This document shows positions 9,368 through 19,161 of a stretch of DNA of 64,000 bases, in pieces. The DNA is from Cadophora sp. MPI-SDFR-AT-0126 (lineage: Eukaryota; Ascomycota; Leotiomycetes; Helotiales; Ploettnerulaceae). The stretch covers positions 1,922,001 to 1,986,000 of the forward strand of contig JAGMVK010000004.1 in NCBI GenBank assembly GCA_020747065.1. The letters run 5' to 3'. The stretch's first letter is position 1. Every line of letters begins with the position of its first letter. The translations under genes and the position numbers were made by a program. The notes under the pieces are model-generated. The model did no database searches and was not told the DNA's origin. It saw only the letters and a list, made by a program, of their open reading frames with translations.

Positions 9368-11542
9368 CTAACACAACGATATAATCTTCACCATCCACTT
9401 GCCTTTCCCCGAAACGTACGGGGCTTCAGGTCTAGGTCCCAGTTCCCCCGTTCTTCGAAATGTTTCCCACCCGCCTGACGGATCGTCGGGAGTAAGTACT
9501 CCCTCAACAGCCTCTCCATTCATGATCTCGTGTATATAAGTAGGAGAAACGACCTTAAAATGGGGTCCAATGCTCCGTAGAACTACCGGTGTCGGACACC
9601 CGAAGAGAACCCAGACCTCATCATCAGGCTCCACAGCCGCCGTTCCCTCCGTAACTGCAAGATTGCCTGAAAATGTAGAAGCCAGACATCCCGAGGACAA
9701 AGTCTGTGCTACCAGATAGATGAAATGTTGAAATCGCTGGTCTTGATCAATGTTTGCAGGAATTCTAGAGGAGAGGTGATCGAGTTGAAGAGTCTTTAGA
9801 ACTGGGGGATAGTGGTGTCTATAATCCTGCAATGTCCTGATTTGTGTAGTTACGCTTGTCTGAAACTGATTGTAGGATCTAGTATCGCATGGGACGAGAT
9901 CGCGAATGCGGAGTCCAGGAGTGACGCAAGCATAGCAGAGAAGAATCCCCATGTATAGTGTTGCCTCAGCCTTGCTAAAATACGATGGAGATAAGTAGCA
10001 TTCCGCAAGAAAAGGACCCGTAAGTGTATGTCCAAGCCTTCGGATTTCCTTTTCAGTCTGCTCTGACGCTTTCGTGGCCGAGAAAAACAGTGCGGCCAAG
10101 GCGGAAAGAGGAATGCGCGAGTTGTCTCTTTGGGATAACGTTTCGCTTACTTTGTTGTATAAAAAGCCTCTGGCGTAGAATATACCATCATGAATGTCGT
10201 GTTGGAAAGGATACGAGTACATGGGGAGAGCCCCTGCAGTGCGAAATTGAGCCCAAAAGTAGCCTGCATTGCGGGGTGGGTTCCAGTTTGGAGCCCAGGA
10301 GGGCAGGCCCTTGACAGTTTCATCGGGGGTTTGGAGAAGTTTCGTTTGAGTTAAGAATTGTAGACTATTACATTTGAATGGCAGGAGTCGAGCAATACCA
10401 TGATAGCTCTCCGCAAGTGTTGTTTCGTAGCTCATTGGAGAAGTGCCATCGTCGTCGTAGTCGATAACCAGATTTACCGAAGCTTTTACTCGATCTCTTG
10501 GGTCCGTGACGTTTAGGCCTTGGACATATCGCAGCATTCCTAGTAAGTAGATGGGGCATGTGCTCAACGCGGAGTCCCACTTTTTAGGATCTAGCTGGTA
10601 TTCAGCTGGGGGCATTTGAAAGGAATAGTCCGGTTTGAGGGTGAAAGGATCAACTGGGACTTTGTGCTTCAGCATTTCCCGCCACAAGCCTAGATTTCGC
10701 GAGAAAGATTTGTTGATTCCCATCTGGTTCCCAAGCATGGTCCACTTATCCGGAATGCGGAAAAGGCTCTGGCGTTGACTTGACTTACGGAAGATTTGAA
10801 GTTGGAACGCCATTAATTTATCTCCCGGTATTGTTACTCCACGACAATTGAATTCTAGCTTCGGTGAAAAGACCAGTTCTTGTTGTACCCATAGTCTCTC
10901 CCAGTACGGGTGTTGGAGCAACGGGATGAGAGGCTCCCAGAACTTGGGGTCATCTCCTATGTCGTCCAATACGGTGTCTTCTTCAAGACTCAGCAGCCTT
11001 TGTATGCAACTGCTATCAAGAGAAAGCTCAACATCAATCCAAACGGCTGAAAGTCTGGCCCGAGAATAAATCTCCTTCATAAGATTAATCTGGCTGCTAC
11101 GCTCTTTGATATCACTTTGGTTAATGCATACTGCATCAATCCAGAGGTTTCGAATTCTGGTTTGCAGTCGTATATGTCGCAGAGCATTTTCCAGCGACTC
11201 AGTGACTGGGAATGCCTGATCATTGTCGACGGTTATGAGCCGGGTGTCTGAAGGATTTCCCCACATGTAAGAAAGTGCATCGTACATTGGTTGCTGTTCG
11301 ATGGGTTCAACTGCCAACTGACATCGTAGAGGATCGTCAAATAACCCGGGTAAGAGCGATAAGACTCGGATATCACCAGTTGTCACCATGTGATAATTTC
11401 TGGTTGAAGCTGTAAGGAAAAGGGTATTCTCGGTATCCTCGGCCTCTGGTAAATCTGGGGGAAAGCTTCTATCGTTCTTGTAGAGCCTCCTCGTACCTTC
11501 CCTCAGGGGTGTATAATGGTAGTTACAATACACACCGTCCAT
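9368..11542 (-). CDS. HET-domain (heterokaryon incompatibility) protein
   Basis: HET-domain proteins mediate non-self recognition at hyphal fusion, and some trigger programmed cell death. The gene is one uninterrupted exon of 724 residues. The HET domain lies at about residues 86-235 with its diagnostic blocks: YDALSYMWGNPSD (from residue 87), NLWIDAVCINQSDIKERS (132-149), then MKEIYSRARLSAVWID and the RLWVQQE helix. The remaining roughly 480 residues are the variable C-terminal region usual in this family, with no WD40, NACHT or ankyrin repeats that I can see. A second in-frame Met at residue 52 (MVTTGDIRVL) is an alternative start close to the domain. The gene is flanked by related repeats in opposite orientation (8856-9202 and 12117-12194). 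The intact frame suggests it is functional. Confidence 0.92.
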   Translation of the reverse strand: MDGVYCNYHYTPLREGTRRLYKNDRSFPPDLPEAEDTENTLFLTASTRNYHMVTTGDIRVLSLLPGLFDDPLRCQLAVEPIEQQPMYDALSYMWGNPSDTRLITVDNDQAFPVTESLENALRHIRLQTRIRNLWIDAVCINQSDIKERSSQINLMKEIYSRARLSAVWIDVELSLDSSCIQRLLSLEEDTVLDDIGDDPKFWEPLIPLLQHPYWERLWVQQELVFSPKLEFNCRGVTIPGDKLMAFQLQIFRKSSQRQSLFRIPDKWTMLGNQMGINKSFSRNLGLWREMLKHKVPVDPFTLKPDYSFQMPPAEYQLDPKKWDSALSTCPIYLLGMLRYVQGLNVTDPRDRVKASVNLVIDYDDDGTSPMSYETTLAESYHGIARLLPFKCNSLQFLTQTKLLQTPDETVKGLPSWAPNWNPPRNAGYFWAQFRTAGALPMYSYPFQHDIHDGIFYARGFLYNKVSETLSQRDNSRIPLSALAALFFSATKASEQTEKEIRRLGHTLTGPFLAECYLSPSYFSKAEATLYMGILLCYACVTPGLRIRDLVPCDTRSYNQFQTSVTTQIRTLQDYRHHYPPVLKTLQLDHLSSRIPANIDQDQRFQHFIYLVAQTLSSGCLASTFSGNLAVTEGTAAVEPDDEVWVLFGCPTPVVLRSIGPHFKVVSPTYIHEIMNGEAVEGVLTPDDPSGGWETFRRTGELGPRPEAPYVSGKGKWMVKIISLC

Positions 11543-12116
11543 ATTGGAATGGGAGAGAGGTCACGGGTTTTGCCTCCTCTGCCTTTGCCAGACACACGCT
11601 GCCGGCGCTGCTACGGAGAATAAGCAAAGTAATCTTAGGTAGGCTAAGGAATTGTGATTACTTTGTATGCTGCAGCTAGGATAGAGTTTGAGGTTGGCGC
11701 ATGAAACAGAGTTTCAGAACAATCAGGACTTTGCTCTCGAGGTCTCACCTCGTAACTCTGCCGAGGACAGAATTAGCTTGACTATTCACTAAGAAAATCG
11801 TAGATTTTTCAGATACCTAAAGATGTTTGTTCCCAGCCAGCTGTTCTTCGCAATTGGTAAGTCGGCTCAAAGTTGGCGACGGACTTTCTGAAGCTTGTTT
11901 TAGTCAACGGAAGTGCTATAGTTACAAAGAGGTACAGCGGCGTTCCAAAGGAAGAAGGATACCGGCAAGCATTGGCGGCAAATGCATAGACTAGCTGTTC
12001 AATCTTGCGTCTTCATTAAAATTGGGTATGTTATCTTCCAAGAAATCTCTGACCTACCTTATGGCTGATGCCTAGCCATGTCACTTGATTCTGAGGCTGC
12101 ATCACGTGATCGGAGT
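11543..12116. other. Upstream region of the HET gene
   Basis: No open frame of note and no recognised control element. A short stretch before the inverted repeat copy contains ATCACGTGAT (12101-12110), a palindromic E-box-like sequence. Confidence 0.4.
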
Positions 12117-12194
12117 TAAAATGGCTGAGGTGGTCTGTGCTCATAATTTTCTAGGTTAAGAGGGTACGAAACCGATTTTGCAAATGACTGTACC
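12117..12194 (-). repeat. Degenerate repeat, inverted right copy
   Basis: On the minus strand it reads in the same order as the left units. On the plus strand it shows TTAAAATGGCTGAGGTGGTC, TGTGCTCA and ACCGATTTTGCAAATGACTG, the reverse complement of the 8856-8945 unit with substitutions. Together with the left copies it brackets the HET gene. Confidence 0.6.
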
Positions 12195-12202
12195 TGCTCC
12201 AT

Positions 12203-12985
12203 CTAAGCCTTTGGCTTTCTCGCACCCTTTGCTGCAGTTGTGCCTCCCTTGACCGGATCCTTGGCGGCAGCTGCCTGGAGCACTTCCTCCTCTGCCTTGA
12301 TCTTCTGCTTGATCTCCAACTTCTCCTTATATGCCGTATGCAAGGCCAGAACCTCCCAGTTCTCGCTTGTTCCCCATATGTTAGTGCCTTCAGTCTCCCA
12401 TTTGGCAGGGGACATCTTCTTGGACGTTTCTGGAATAGGCTTGGGACCGGGGCCCTCGCCTGGGACGGGTTCTAGCTTCGGTGCGGGCTTGATCTTCCGT
12501 GGAGCGATGTATGGGCTGCTGTCACGGCGGGGACGACGTGGAGCTGGCGGTGCGGGGAGGTATGGGTTGCTCCGGCAAGGAATATAGGGATGACCTGCAA
12601 TAGTCAGTATAGATATCTTGAAGGTCGTTCGAATAAAGTTACCTGGACCGCGATACAGAGACACCTCTTCCAACTCCTCTGCAAGCATGTCGATAGTCTC
12701 AAGGAATTGATCCTTCTTTCTGGCAACGATCATGATAGCTTCTATAGGTTCAATTAATGGCGTGATATTCGCCGTAGCTTCCACAGAGTAACCACCCATC
12801 CTGACCTTGAATACGTTGATGGTATCATTGATCCATGCTGAGCTCGTACTGTATCGGGCCAGGCTAAGGGCCTTCTGGGCTTCCGCATCGATTCGAAAAT
12901 CCAAGTCGTCAAGAATCTCGCTGATGATATATCGGATCCGGGTATAGCAATGGTTTATGAGTTGAATTTGAAGTGTTGTCTTGGT
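12203..12985 (-). CDS. Hypothetical protein, Trp-rich tail (5' end unresolved)
   Basis: The coding frame runs 12643-12985 and 12203-12594, with a 48-base intron (GTAACT donor, GCAG acceptor) that is itself stop-free in frame. The 5' end is not solved. The frame continues up to a CTCAG acceptor at about 12986 with no ATG, so an upstream exon is expected (a further stop-free stretch of another frame lies at 12955-13146). The first half is helical and acidic (MLAEELEEVSLY). The middle is Pro/Arg-rich, and the tail contains NIWGTSENWEVLALHTAYKE followed by a Lys/Ala-rich end. The tail matches the tandem motif in the gene at 15458-16350 (ENWEDFAM, ENWEELAMASAYKE). No known domain. The two related genes flank the NYN-LOTUS gene. 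Confidence 0.55.
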   Translation of the reverse strand, partial: TKTTLQIQLINHCYTRIRYIISEILDDLDFRIDAEAQKALSLARYSTSSAWINDTINVFKVRMGGYSVEATANITPLIEPIEAIMIVARKKDQFLETIDMLAEELEEVSLYRGPGNFIRTTFKISILTIAGHPYIPCRSNPYLPAPPAPRRPRRDSSPYIAPRKIKPAPKLEPVPGEGPGPKPIPETSKKMSPAKWETEGTNIWGTSENWEVLALHTAYKEKLEIKQKIKAEEEVLQAAAAKDPVKGGTTAAKGARKPKA

Positions 12986-13237
12986 CTGAGGAGGATTATG
13001 TGAGTGGAACAGATGGTCTTGTTGTAAGTGGCACGAGAGTCTTGAAGTGTTCGAGATGTCCGTGTCAAGGTTCGATGTCGACGTCGGGTATGTACAAGGA
13101 ACAAGCGATCTCGAGACTGAGGACTCAAGCTCCGAGGTATAGGCAAAACAACATCGGCCGCCTCGCTAGCATCGCTCTTCGGTTATGAGGTGGATGCAAC
13201 AAAACAACACGTGACTTTTATTATTATTTAATTTAAA

Positions 13238-13302
13238 TCCCTGATTGAGCGATATTTTGGCTTTATGACTGGGTGAATCAGTCATACAAGGAGTCAGTGA
13301 AG
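13238..13302 (+). repeat. Diverged direct repeat, copy A
   Basis: Begins TCCCTGATTGAGCGAT and ends with an AATCAGTCAT element followed by GTCAGTGAAG. It shares order and about two thirds of bases with copy B, 112 bases downstream. Confidence 0.4.
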
Positions 13303-13349
13303 GGTAGATTGGGGGTGTGCGACAAAGTAACACCGTTATCTTGCTGAAC

Positions 13350-13416
13350 TTCCTGACTGAGTGACATGTTGGGTGTTGCGAGTCTGTAAGTCAGTCATGG
13401 GCAAATTGGAAGTGAA
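13350..13416 (+). repeat. Diverged direct repeat, copy B
   Basis: Begins TTCCTGACTGAGTGACAT and contains AAGTCAGTCAT. Pairs with copy A at 13238-13302. Confidence 0.4.
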
Positions 13417-14185
13417 TAAGGGATAACGGAAAATGTAGTGGGGAATACGCAGAGACACGTCCCAGAAGATTCAGGATGGGATAACGTCTCTCCCTGCATA
13501 ACGAGACGCGCCACGTAACGAGACCAATCGTAGGTACCTCGAATTCAAGCGACTCTAAATCTGTGGATCTATTATAATTTCTCTACATTTTTATCTTCAT
13601 TACATCTCCCGAAGACTCCTAACCTATTAATTGTAAAAGTTTTGATCACGTCGTCGCCGCCTACTTGAATTATAGAGAGCCTCTTTTTATAGTATAATAG
13701 GACCCCTCAACCCGCGACACCACCACTGGGCTCTTTTCGCCTTTTAAAATAATAGAACGATTAGATATAGATTTCCGAGTTTCTGGATTTTCGATTTTCA
13801 TTACGATATAAAAAAGGGTTTCTTAGTGTTGTGTCCGGTAGAACGCGCTAAGTTATATGCCATCGCGATATAGGCTACTACCTCCTCCAACAAGTGATTA
13901 AGGATCGCGGTATGGTTCTATTAACGTCAGTAAAATTCTAATGAAATCTCTGGCTGCGACGTTTGTGGCTGCACTTTCTTTTCCGGCAAATTCCTGTCCC
14001 ACATCCTCCGATTAAGTTACAGCGTGTGCACCCGAACTCGGAACGCGCAAATGTCCTGTTATAGACGTTGAATGACACGTGGCACTGCTTGCCAAATCTA
14101 TGACACTGGCATCGTGCAATCGTCGACTCTTCCTTCGATCACCTTCAACTTTACCGTGAGCAGACCCTCACAGATCAAAAGCAGG

Positions 14186-15010
14186 ATGGCAAACGACCCT
14201 TCTGGAAATCTAGCTCTCTTAATCGATGGTGACAATGTCTCGCCCAAGATCCTCATCGGTTTGATGGCTGAGATCCCCAAGTATGGCAGAGCCAGTGTGC
14301 GACGCATATATGGGGACTGGACGAGTCCTGCGCTCAAGAACTGGAAACCCCTACTGCTGGACCATTCGATACTGCCGATTCAGCAGTTCGCGTATACACA
14401 AGGAAAGAATTCAACTGACGGTGCCATGATTATTGACGCTATGGATTTATTGTATACTGGCCGCTTCTCCAGCTTCTGTATCGTTTCGAGCGATAGCGAC
14501 TTCACACGGCTTGCAGCACGCATCCGCGAGCAGGGGGTCACTGTATACGGCTTTGGCGAACGAAAAACCAACAAAGCATTTATCGCTGCTTGCGACAAAT
14601 TTGTGTATTTTGATGTGCTGAATATGCCACTATTTGAACCTGTCGATCCTGTCGATCCGTCGACTGCACCCAAGTCACCTACGAGCAAGACAGACGCTCT
14701 TCGCGAAGCCGATACGCGCACTGTTGCTCATTTGCAGCCATCGAAAAGACCACTGGACCAGGTCGCGCTACAGGGGCTAGCACAGGCAGTGAAGAACAGT
14801 ATTGGCTACGACGACAATTATGCCAATCTTGCCGAGGTGGGCAACTACCTTAGTAAGATATCACCAGATTTGAATGCTCGCAATTATGGGTATGATCGCT
14901 TGCGGGAGTTTGTGGAAGCATCTGGAATTGTGGAGCTGAAGTGGTTAAAGACGGGAGACAAGCCTCCAGTCGTACTTGTCCGCCTAACGGGGAAACATGG
15001 CAATACCTGA
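14186..15010 (+). CDS. NYN-domain putative ribonuclease with C-terminal LOTUS/OST-HTH domain
   Basis: A single exon of 274 residues from the ATG at 14186; the frame is open upstream to 14072, but the family starts close to the NYN core. Residues 9-150 form a NYN (PIN-like, LabA/DUF88) domain. It has LALLIDGDNV with the first acidic residues at 14 and 16, TDGAMIIDAMDLLY, and IVSSDSDFTRLAARIREQG, which supplies the acidic pair expected of a metal-dependent RNase. A linker of about 60 residues follows. The C-terminal 70 residues fit a LOTUS/OST-HTH winged helix (NYANLAEVGNYLSKI, then NYGYDRLREFVEASGIVEL). This two-domain arrangement is common in bacteria and rarer in fungi. With the lack of introns it hints at horizontal acquisition. 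The RNA substrate is unknown. Confidence 0.88.
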   Translation: MANDPSGNLALLIDGDNVSPKILIGLMAEIPKYGRASVRRIYGDWTSPALKNWKPLLLDHSILPIQQFAYTQGKNSTDGAMIIDAMDLLYTGRFSSFCIVSSDSDFTRLAARIREQGVTVYGFGERKTNKAFIAACDKFVYFDVLNMPLFEPVDPVDPSTAPKSPTSKTDALREADTRTVAHLQPSKRPLDQVALQGLAQAVKNSIGYDDNYANLAEVGNYLSKISPDLNARNYGYDRLREFVEASGIVELKWLKTGDKPPVVLVRLTGKHGNT

Positions 15011-15457
15011 AACTGCTCAATATCATTAATTTATTACAATCTTGCGTAGCATGGGTGGTTCGCTCAAAAGGTTCGTTCAATTTCACTTATTCTGTCACGT
15101 AGTGTCGGTGGCGGAACTTCTTGGGAGTAAAAGTGTGTGCGCCGCGAGTAAAACCTGAAAAGGGGCGTGGATTTGAGAAACATGAAGCTGGCACTTTGGA
15201 TGTCAGTAATTATATAAATTCGCGAGTAATGTAAGAATGTGTTCCGATGTTTTGTATTTCCAAGATGCAGATTTAGTTATCCTTGGTAAGAAAAGAGAAT
15301 GCGGCCGTCCTGACTGTTCGGGCAAGACTCCCAGCCGTAAACGAAAAGTAGATGCGTCCCAAGTCCCGCCGGACTTATTGAGAAAAGAACTCGAGCTCCC
15401 CGAACATGATCAGGGGACTCCAAGATTCGACTTTTTTGATGAACAAAAAAAGGTCGC
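15011..15457. other. Intergenic, possible extra exon of the left-pointing gene
   Basis: This separates NYN-LOTUS (plus) from the minus-strand gene ending at 15458. The last codons of that gene contain a strong GTAAGTAAG donor-like sequence, so a further 3' exon could lie here. I could not join one convincingly. Confidence 0.35.
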
Positions 15458-16350
15458 TTACTTACATCTACTGGAAGTGCCCTTCTTAGCTGAACCCTTA
15501 GGCTCGTTCGAAGCTCCCCAAGGTCCCTCAGCCGTGCCACGAGCCACAGCGCGTTCCTTGTAAGCAGACGCCATGGCGAGCTCCTCCCAGTTCTCGGCGC
15601 TCCAAGCTTCATGTGCCCAAGGTCGTTCAGCCATATCATGAGCCGTTTCGCGTTCCTCGTGAGCGCCTTCCATGGCGAAGTCCTCCCAGTTTTCGCACTT
15701 CCAGGCATCGTGCGCGCTGTCGTCCCAGAGCGGAGTTCCCTGCTTGTTATATTTGGCTGGGATGGGAACGAGGGGAGCTTTTGGCTTAGCTGCTGAGACA
15801 GAAGACGTATTTCTGGTTGCTCGAGATGTGTGAGAAGTTCTGACCGTGTGGTAATCCCGAGATCTGGATCGTCGGGAAGAATTTGGTCGAGACGGACGAT
15901 CGTAGGCCATTGCTCTACCTCGATGATTCTCGCGGCGTTCTTCCTTGAGTGCCAGGCGAGGGTGGACTTCTCTGACTGGGCCCACGTTGTGGTCGTCGTA
16001 GCTGAAATCGCCTGCGTGGTAATCGACCATTCGGACTGCACCTGGGACGTGGTATCTTTGTCCGTCCCGAGGATCTACGTAAGGTATAGGGTCCTCAATG
16101 AATGTGGCAACCTTGAACGGATGGTATCTCTACCGCCTGGAGCAGTCACTCGTTCGGCGTAGACCGCATCAACACGAGTGATAGGGACACCATCGCGGGA
16201 TATGCCTTGTGTGGCGACAGCAGCGATAGCACCATCTCGATATTCGCTATCTGTGGCAAAACCAATTGCAACACCAGTTTGATGCTCATCGTCCATGGCC
16301 AAAGCAAATGCAGCTCTATCGCTAGCTGCAGCAGCACCGAAGAAAGACAT
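15458..16350 (-). CDS. Hypothetical protein with tandem NWE repeats, probably frameshifted
   Basis: The start at 16350 gives MSFFGAAAASDRAAFALAMD and a coding frame to about 16131. From about 16127 to 15458 a second frame continues naturally (VATFIEDPIPYVDPRDGQRY onward). The frames differ by two bases, exactly where the coding strand reads GGTAGAGATACC. Counting a single AG instead of AGAG would join them. A 62-base intron (GTTGAT to CAAG) is the alternative. The N-terminal part carries short degenerate repeats of the form SDRAAFALAM / DSEYRDGAIA. The middle is Arg/Ser-rich, and the C-terminal part holds two tandem copies of a 34-residue unit (CENWEDFAMEGAHEERE; AENWEELAMASAYKERA). It is related through that tail to the gene at 12203. 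Function unknown. Confidence 0.6.
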
Positions 16351-17271
16351 CTTGTCTCTCGAACGAAATGTTTTGGTGTTTGTATGTAGGTGCTTTCGTG
16401 GTCTTGAGAAAGAAATCTTGGATGTCACACAAAAGCTTGTCTGAAGGTTTTGAAATTTTTCGTACTCTTGAGGTCGAAGATGTTCGATGCTGTTTGATAA
16501 GGAGGGAAAATAGAACGGGATCTGGAAGATAGAGACATTGTATATATAGTCGTCCACAGGTGCAAGAACAGTTTTCGCTTGGAACAAGGGCCAGGAAGTG
16601 TCTGTGAGAACAGGGTTGGAAAGCATTGTTCAGAACAGAAACAGAACCTGTTGTTCATCCGGAAGCGTTCGCGTTAGTACGTGAATTTCTCTTTGCCCAA
16701 GATCAGACATTTTCCCTATCCACGTTTTAGTACATGGAAGAGCTCTTATAAGAGGGCCAGAGAGTGCTGCTGAAGATGAGGACAAAACCTGTTCTTAACC
16801 CAATGCGGAAGCGGGTGGACAATCGAGCTGACTATTGAAATAGCCGAGGCTCTACCCCCGTGAGGAGTGTGGAAAGACACGGAGAAAGGGAAAACTCCAT
16901 TACAGTGGGCTTGATGCTAGAGCATGATATCCACCAAACTCTGCTTAGTGCAAAGACCATATTTCAGAAGCCATTGACTGAAATCCCATTATATCACCCA
17001 GACTTGGGGGTGACGAGAGCATATCAAGCCCCAAAGAGTCTACATGCACTCAAGACGTGATCTCACAATTCTCATATGATCTGATATAAAGCGCCGAAAC
17101 AATGGGCGCTGAATTGAAAATCATCCGAATGAGAGGGGGTGAAAATCCCAAGAAAATTATGACAACAGCAGTAGTAACACACAAAACGCGTAACAAAAAG
17201 GGCCAACAAGTCGCTTGTTCATTATTCGTCTCGGTATGAAACACCCAAAGACCATCCTCAGCGACCCTCAT
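16351..17271. other. Gene-free region
   Basis: This is upstream of the gene starting at 16350 and downstream of the one ending at 17272. Short open frames (16860-17060 plus, 17050-17271 minus) have no domain or homologous exon. I see nothing else. Confidence 0.4.
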
Positions 17272-19161
17272 TCAACTATCGACACATCCTCGAAGCCTGT
17301 TGACGAAAGACATATACCTACGCTTCGTCATGGGAGGGCTCTTGCGTGTTCCTGTACTTCCAGCACTCTTTGGAGTCTTTGGCGAAGCAATCATCGTGTG
17401 GCGTCGAGCGTTGGCACTATCGAGAGACCTCATGGCATTCACGGTCCTGATAAAAGCGGGGTCTTGCTCATTTAATTCATTCATCTTGTTTGGGGTCCTT
17501 GGCGAAGGCTCTGTAAAAGCTCGAGGAATCCGCGATTTCGGTACCGGAGTGCGTGGAAGAAGAGTGACTTTGGTCGTGCCGGTAAGTTTAAGATCGGCTC
17601 TTGCAGGTGTGATCAAGCCTGGTATTGGGACGGGTGATTGTTTAGGAGTTTCTGGTGTATCAAATACCGAGGGTTTAGAGACGGGTTCAGAGACTACCAT
17701 TTCTGGGAGCAAAGCTTGATAAGTTTTTACATGCTCCGTGAGCTGGATTTCACTACCATCGTCTGGTTTCTCTGACTTTGCTGGAACGGGCGTGTCGAGT
17801 TGCGGAGTAAGAGCGTAATTTGATGATTTTGGTGAGGTTGAATACCAGCTCATTTCATCCTCCATCTCCTCAACAAAGCTACGAGAATGTTGTAACTTGA
17901 GTTGTCCAAACTCCATCGAGACCAAAGAAGCAGGTGTTGGGGGCTGAGATGTCTTCGGTTCCGACAGAAGTAGTGTTGGTCGGCGAGATGGTGGCAGTGG
18001 CCAAGCATCATCATCTGGTGTGATATATTCAGGTGGAAGGATGCCGTATCTGAAGATGGAATTTAGGAGCTCTTTCGAGTATACTTCAGGAAAGCCCGAT
18101 ACTCTGCATTGCTGGAGGAATCCACGGAGATGGATCAAGCTGTCGCAGAGATCGAGGACATCGTTAGGGCAATAACGATCTACTTGAGTTAGCATGCAGA
18201 AGGTCTCCATTAGATCCAATCATACCTTTGGTGCTCTCTACCCAAGTATCGCTCTGAGGCCGAAACCCGGCGTATCGTCTACACATCAGATGCAGCTCTG
18301 CGATTGATGACTTGGGAGGACGCTGACCCATACCACATACAATCTCATTTAGCAAGCTTCTTGTCTTGTCCAAATTATACCCAAACTTCTTCGCGTCTTT
18401 CCACTGGCTACAACCGAACTTTGTGAAATCCACCTCTATCGTAATGCGCTGGATCATGCCAAGATACTGCTTGAGCCAGACGTGGGACAGAGGAGAAAAT
18501 TTTGGCCCGCTGAATTCTGTAAGTGTGACATGGAAGCGGTATTCGGACCAGAAATATGCCATCAGATCATTTCGTAGTATGCTGAATGATTGCATTCCTC
18601 CCGCGACGTGTTCAATGATATCCCATGGTGACGCAAAATACTCCTCGGGGAAGACAGCCTTGGTAGCGAATGACGGGGACAGTGTGATCTTCCGTGACTC
18701 GAATGGAAAACAAAATCCATAGATTCGTCGTCTAACGCTCGCAGGGAGTTTGAAAAACGAATGAAGGGCGTCGTCAGACGAGTTTGAAACCTGTAGAAGC
18801 TGTCCAGACACAACGTCGACTGTTGCAGGTGTAATGGTCTGGGTCGACGCGACAAGATCGACGTCGCGCTCGAACTCTGCGAACTTGGGAAATGGCTCTG
18901 AATGAGGATTTGGAGTCGGACGGGCTATCTTGAACGAGCTGACTCTTGATACTGTGGATTCGGGGGTCCGAGATGATGCCGCGACAGGTCTTTTGAAAGG
19001 CCCCGAGCCTGGCTGGAGCGCATTATGACTTGTAAACGACTCAGCATCGCTGGTAGTACGGGCGATTCGCGGGACGGAGTTGCTATGCTCATCGTTGTTA
19101 TTTTGGGTGTGGAAAGGCGACACAGATCGCAGGGAGCCGATTACAGACCGACGGAGTGACA
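17272..19161 (-). CDS. 2EXR/F-box-like fungal protein with Ser/Pro-rich tail
   Basis: Two exons are secure: up to 18226, and 17272-18182, joined across a 43-base intron (GTATGA donor, TCAAG acceptor, with a CTAAC branch-like sequence). The coding part exceeds 610 residues. About 160 residues in, the motif FFKLPASVRRRIYGFCFPF is typical of the fungal 2EXR or F-box-like N-terminal helix. It is followed by the usual mixed region (VWLKQYLGMIQRITIEVDF) and a Cys/Arg block. The C-terminal 250 residues are Ser/Thr/Pro-rich with repeated SPKTPK/SPRTPN elements that could be proline-directed kinase sites. The first exon is unresolved: no ATG lies in frame upstream. A CTAAC...CCAG acceptor at 19162 fits a preceding intron with a GTAAGC donor near 19216. 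The exact role is unknown. Confidence 0.72.

Larger units (their letters stand above)
12986..14185. other. AT-rich gene-free region with relic repeats
   Basis: Beyond the possible first exon of the gene on its left (up to about 13180), this 1 kb stretch has no coding signal. It holds two diverged direct repeats (13238-13302 and 13350-13416) and an AT-rich segment from about 13580 to 13950 with many TA runs. That pattern is consistent with the remains of a mobile element. Confidence 0.45.
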
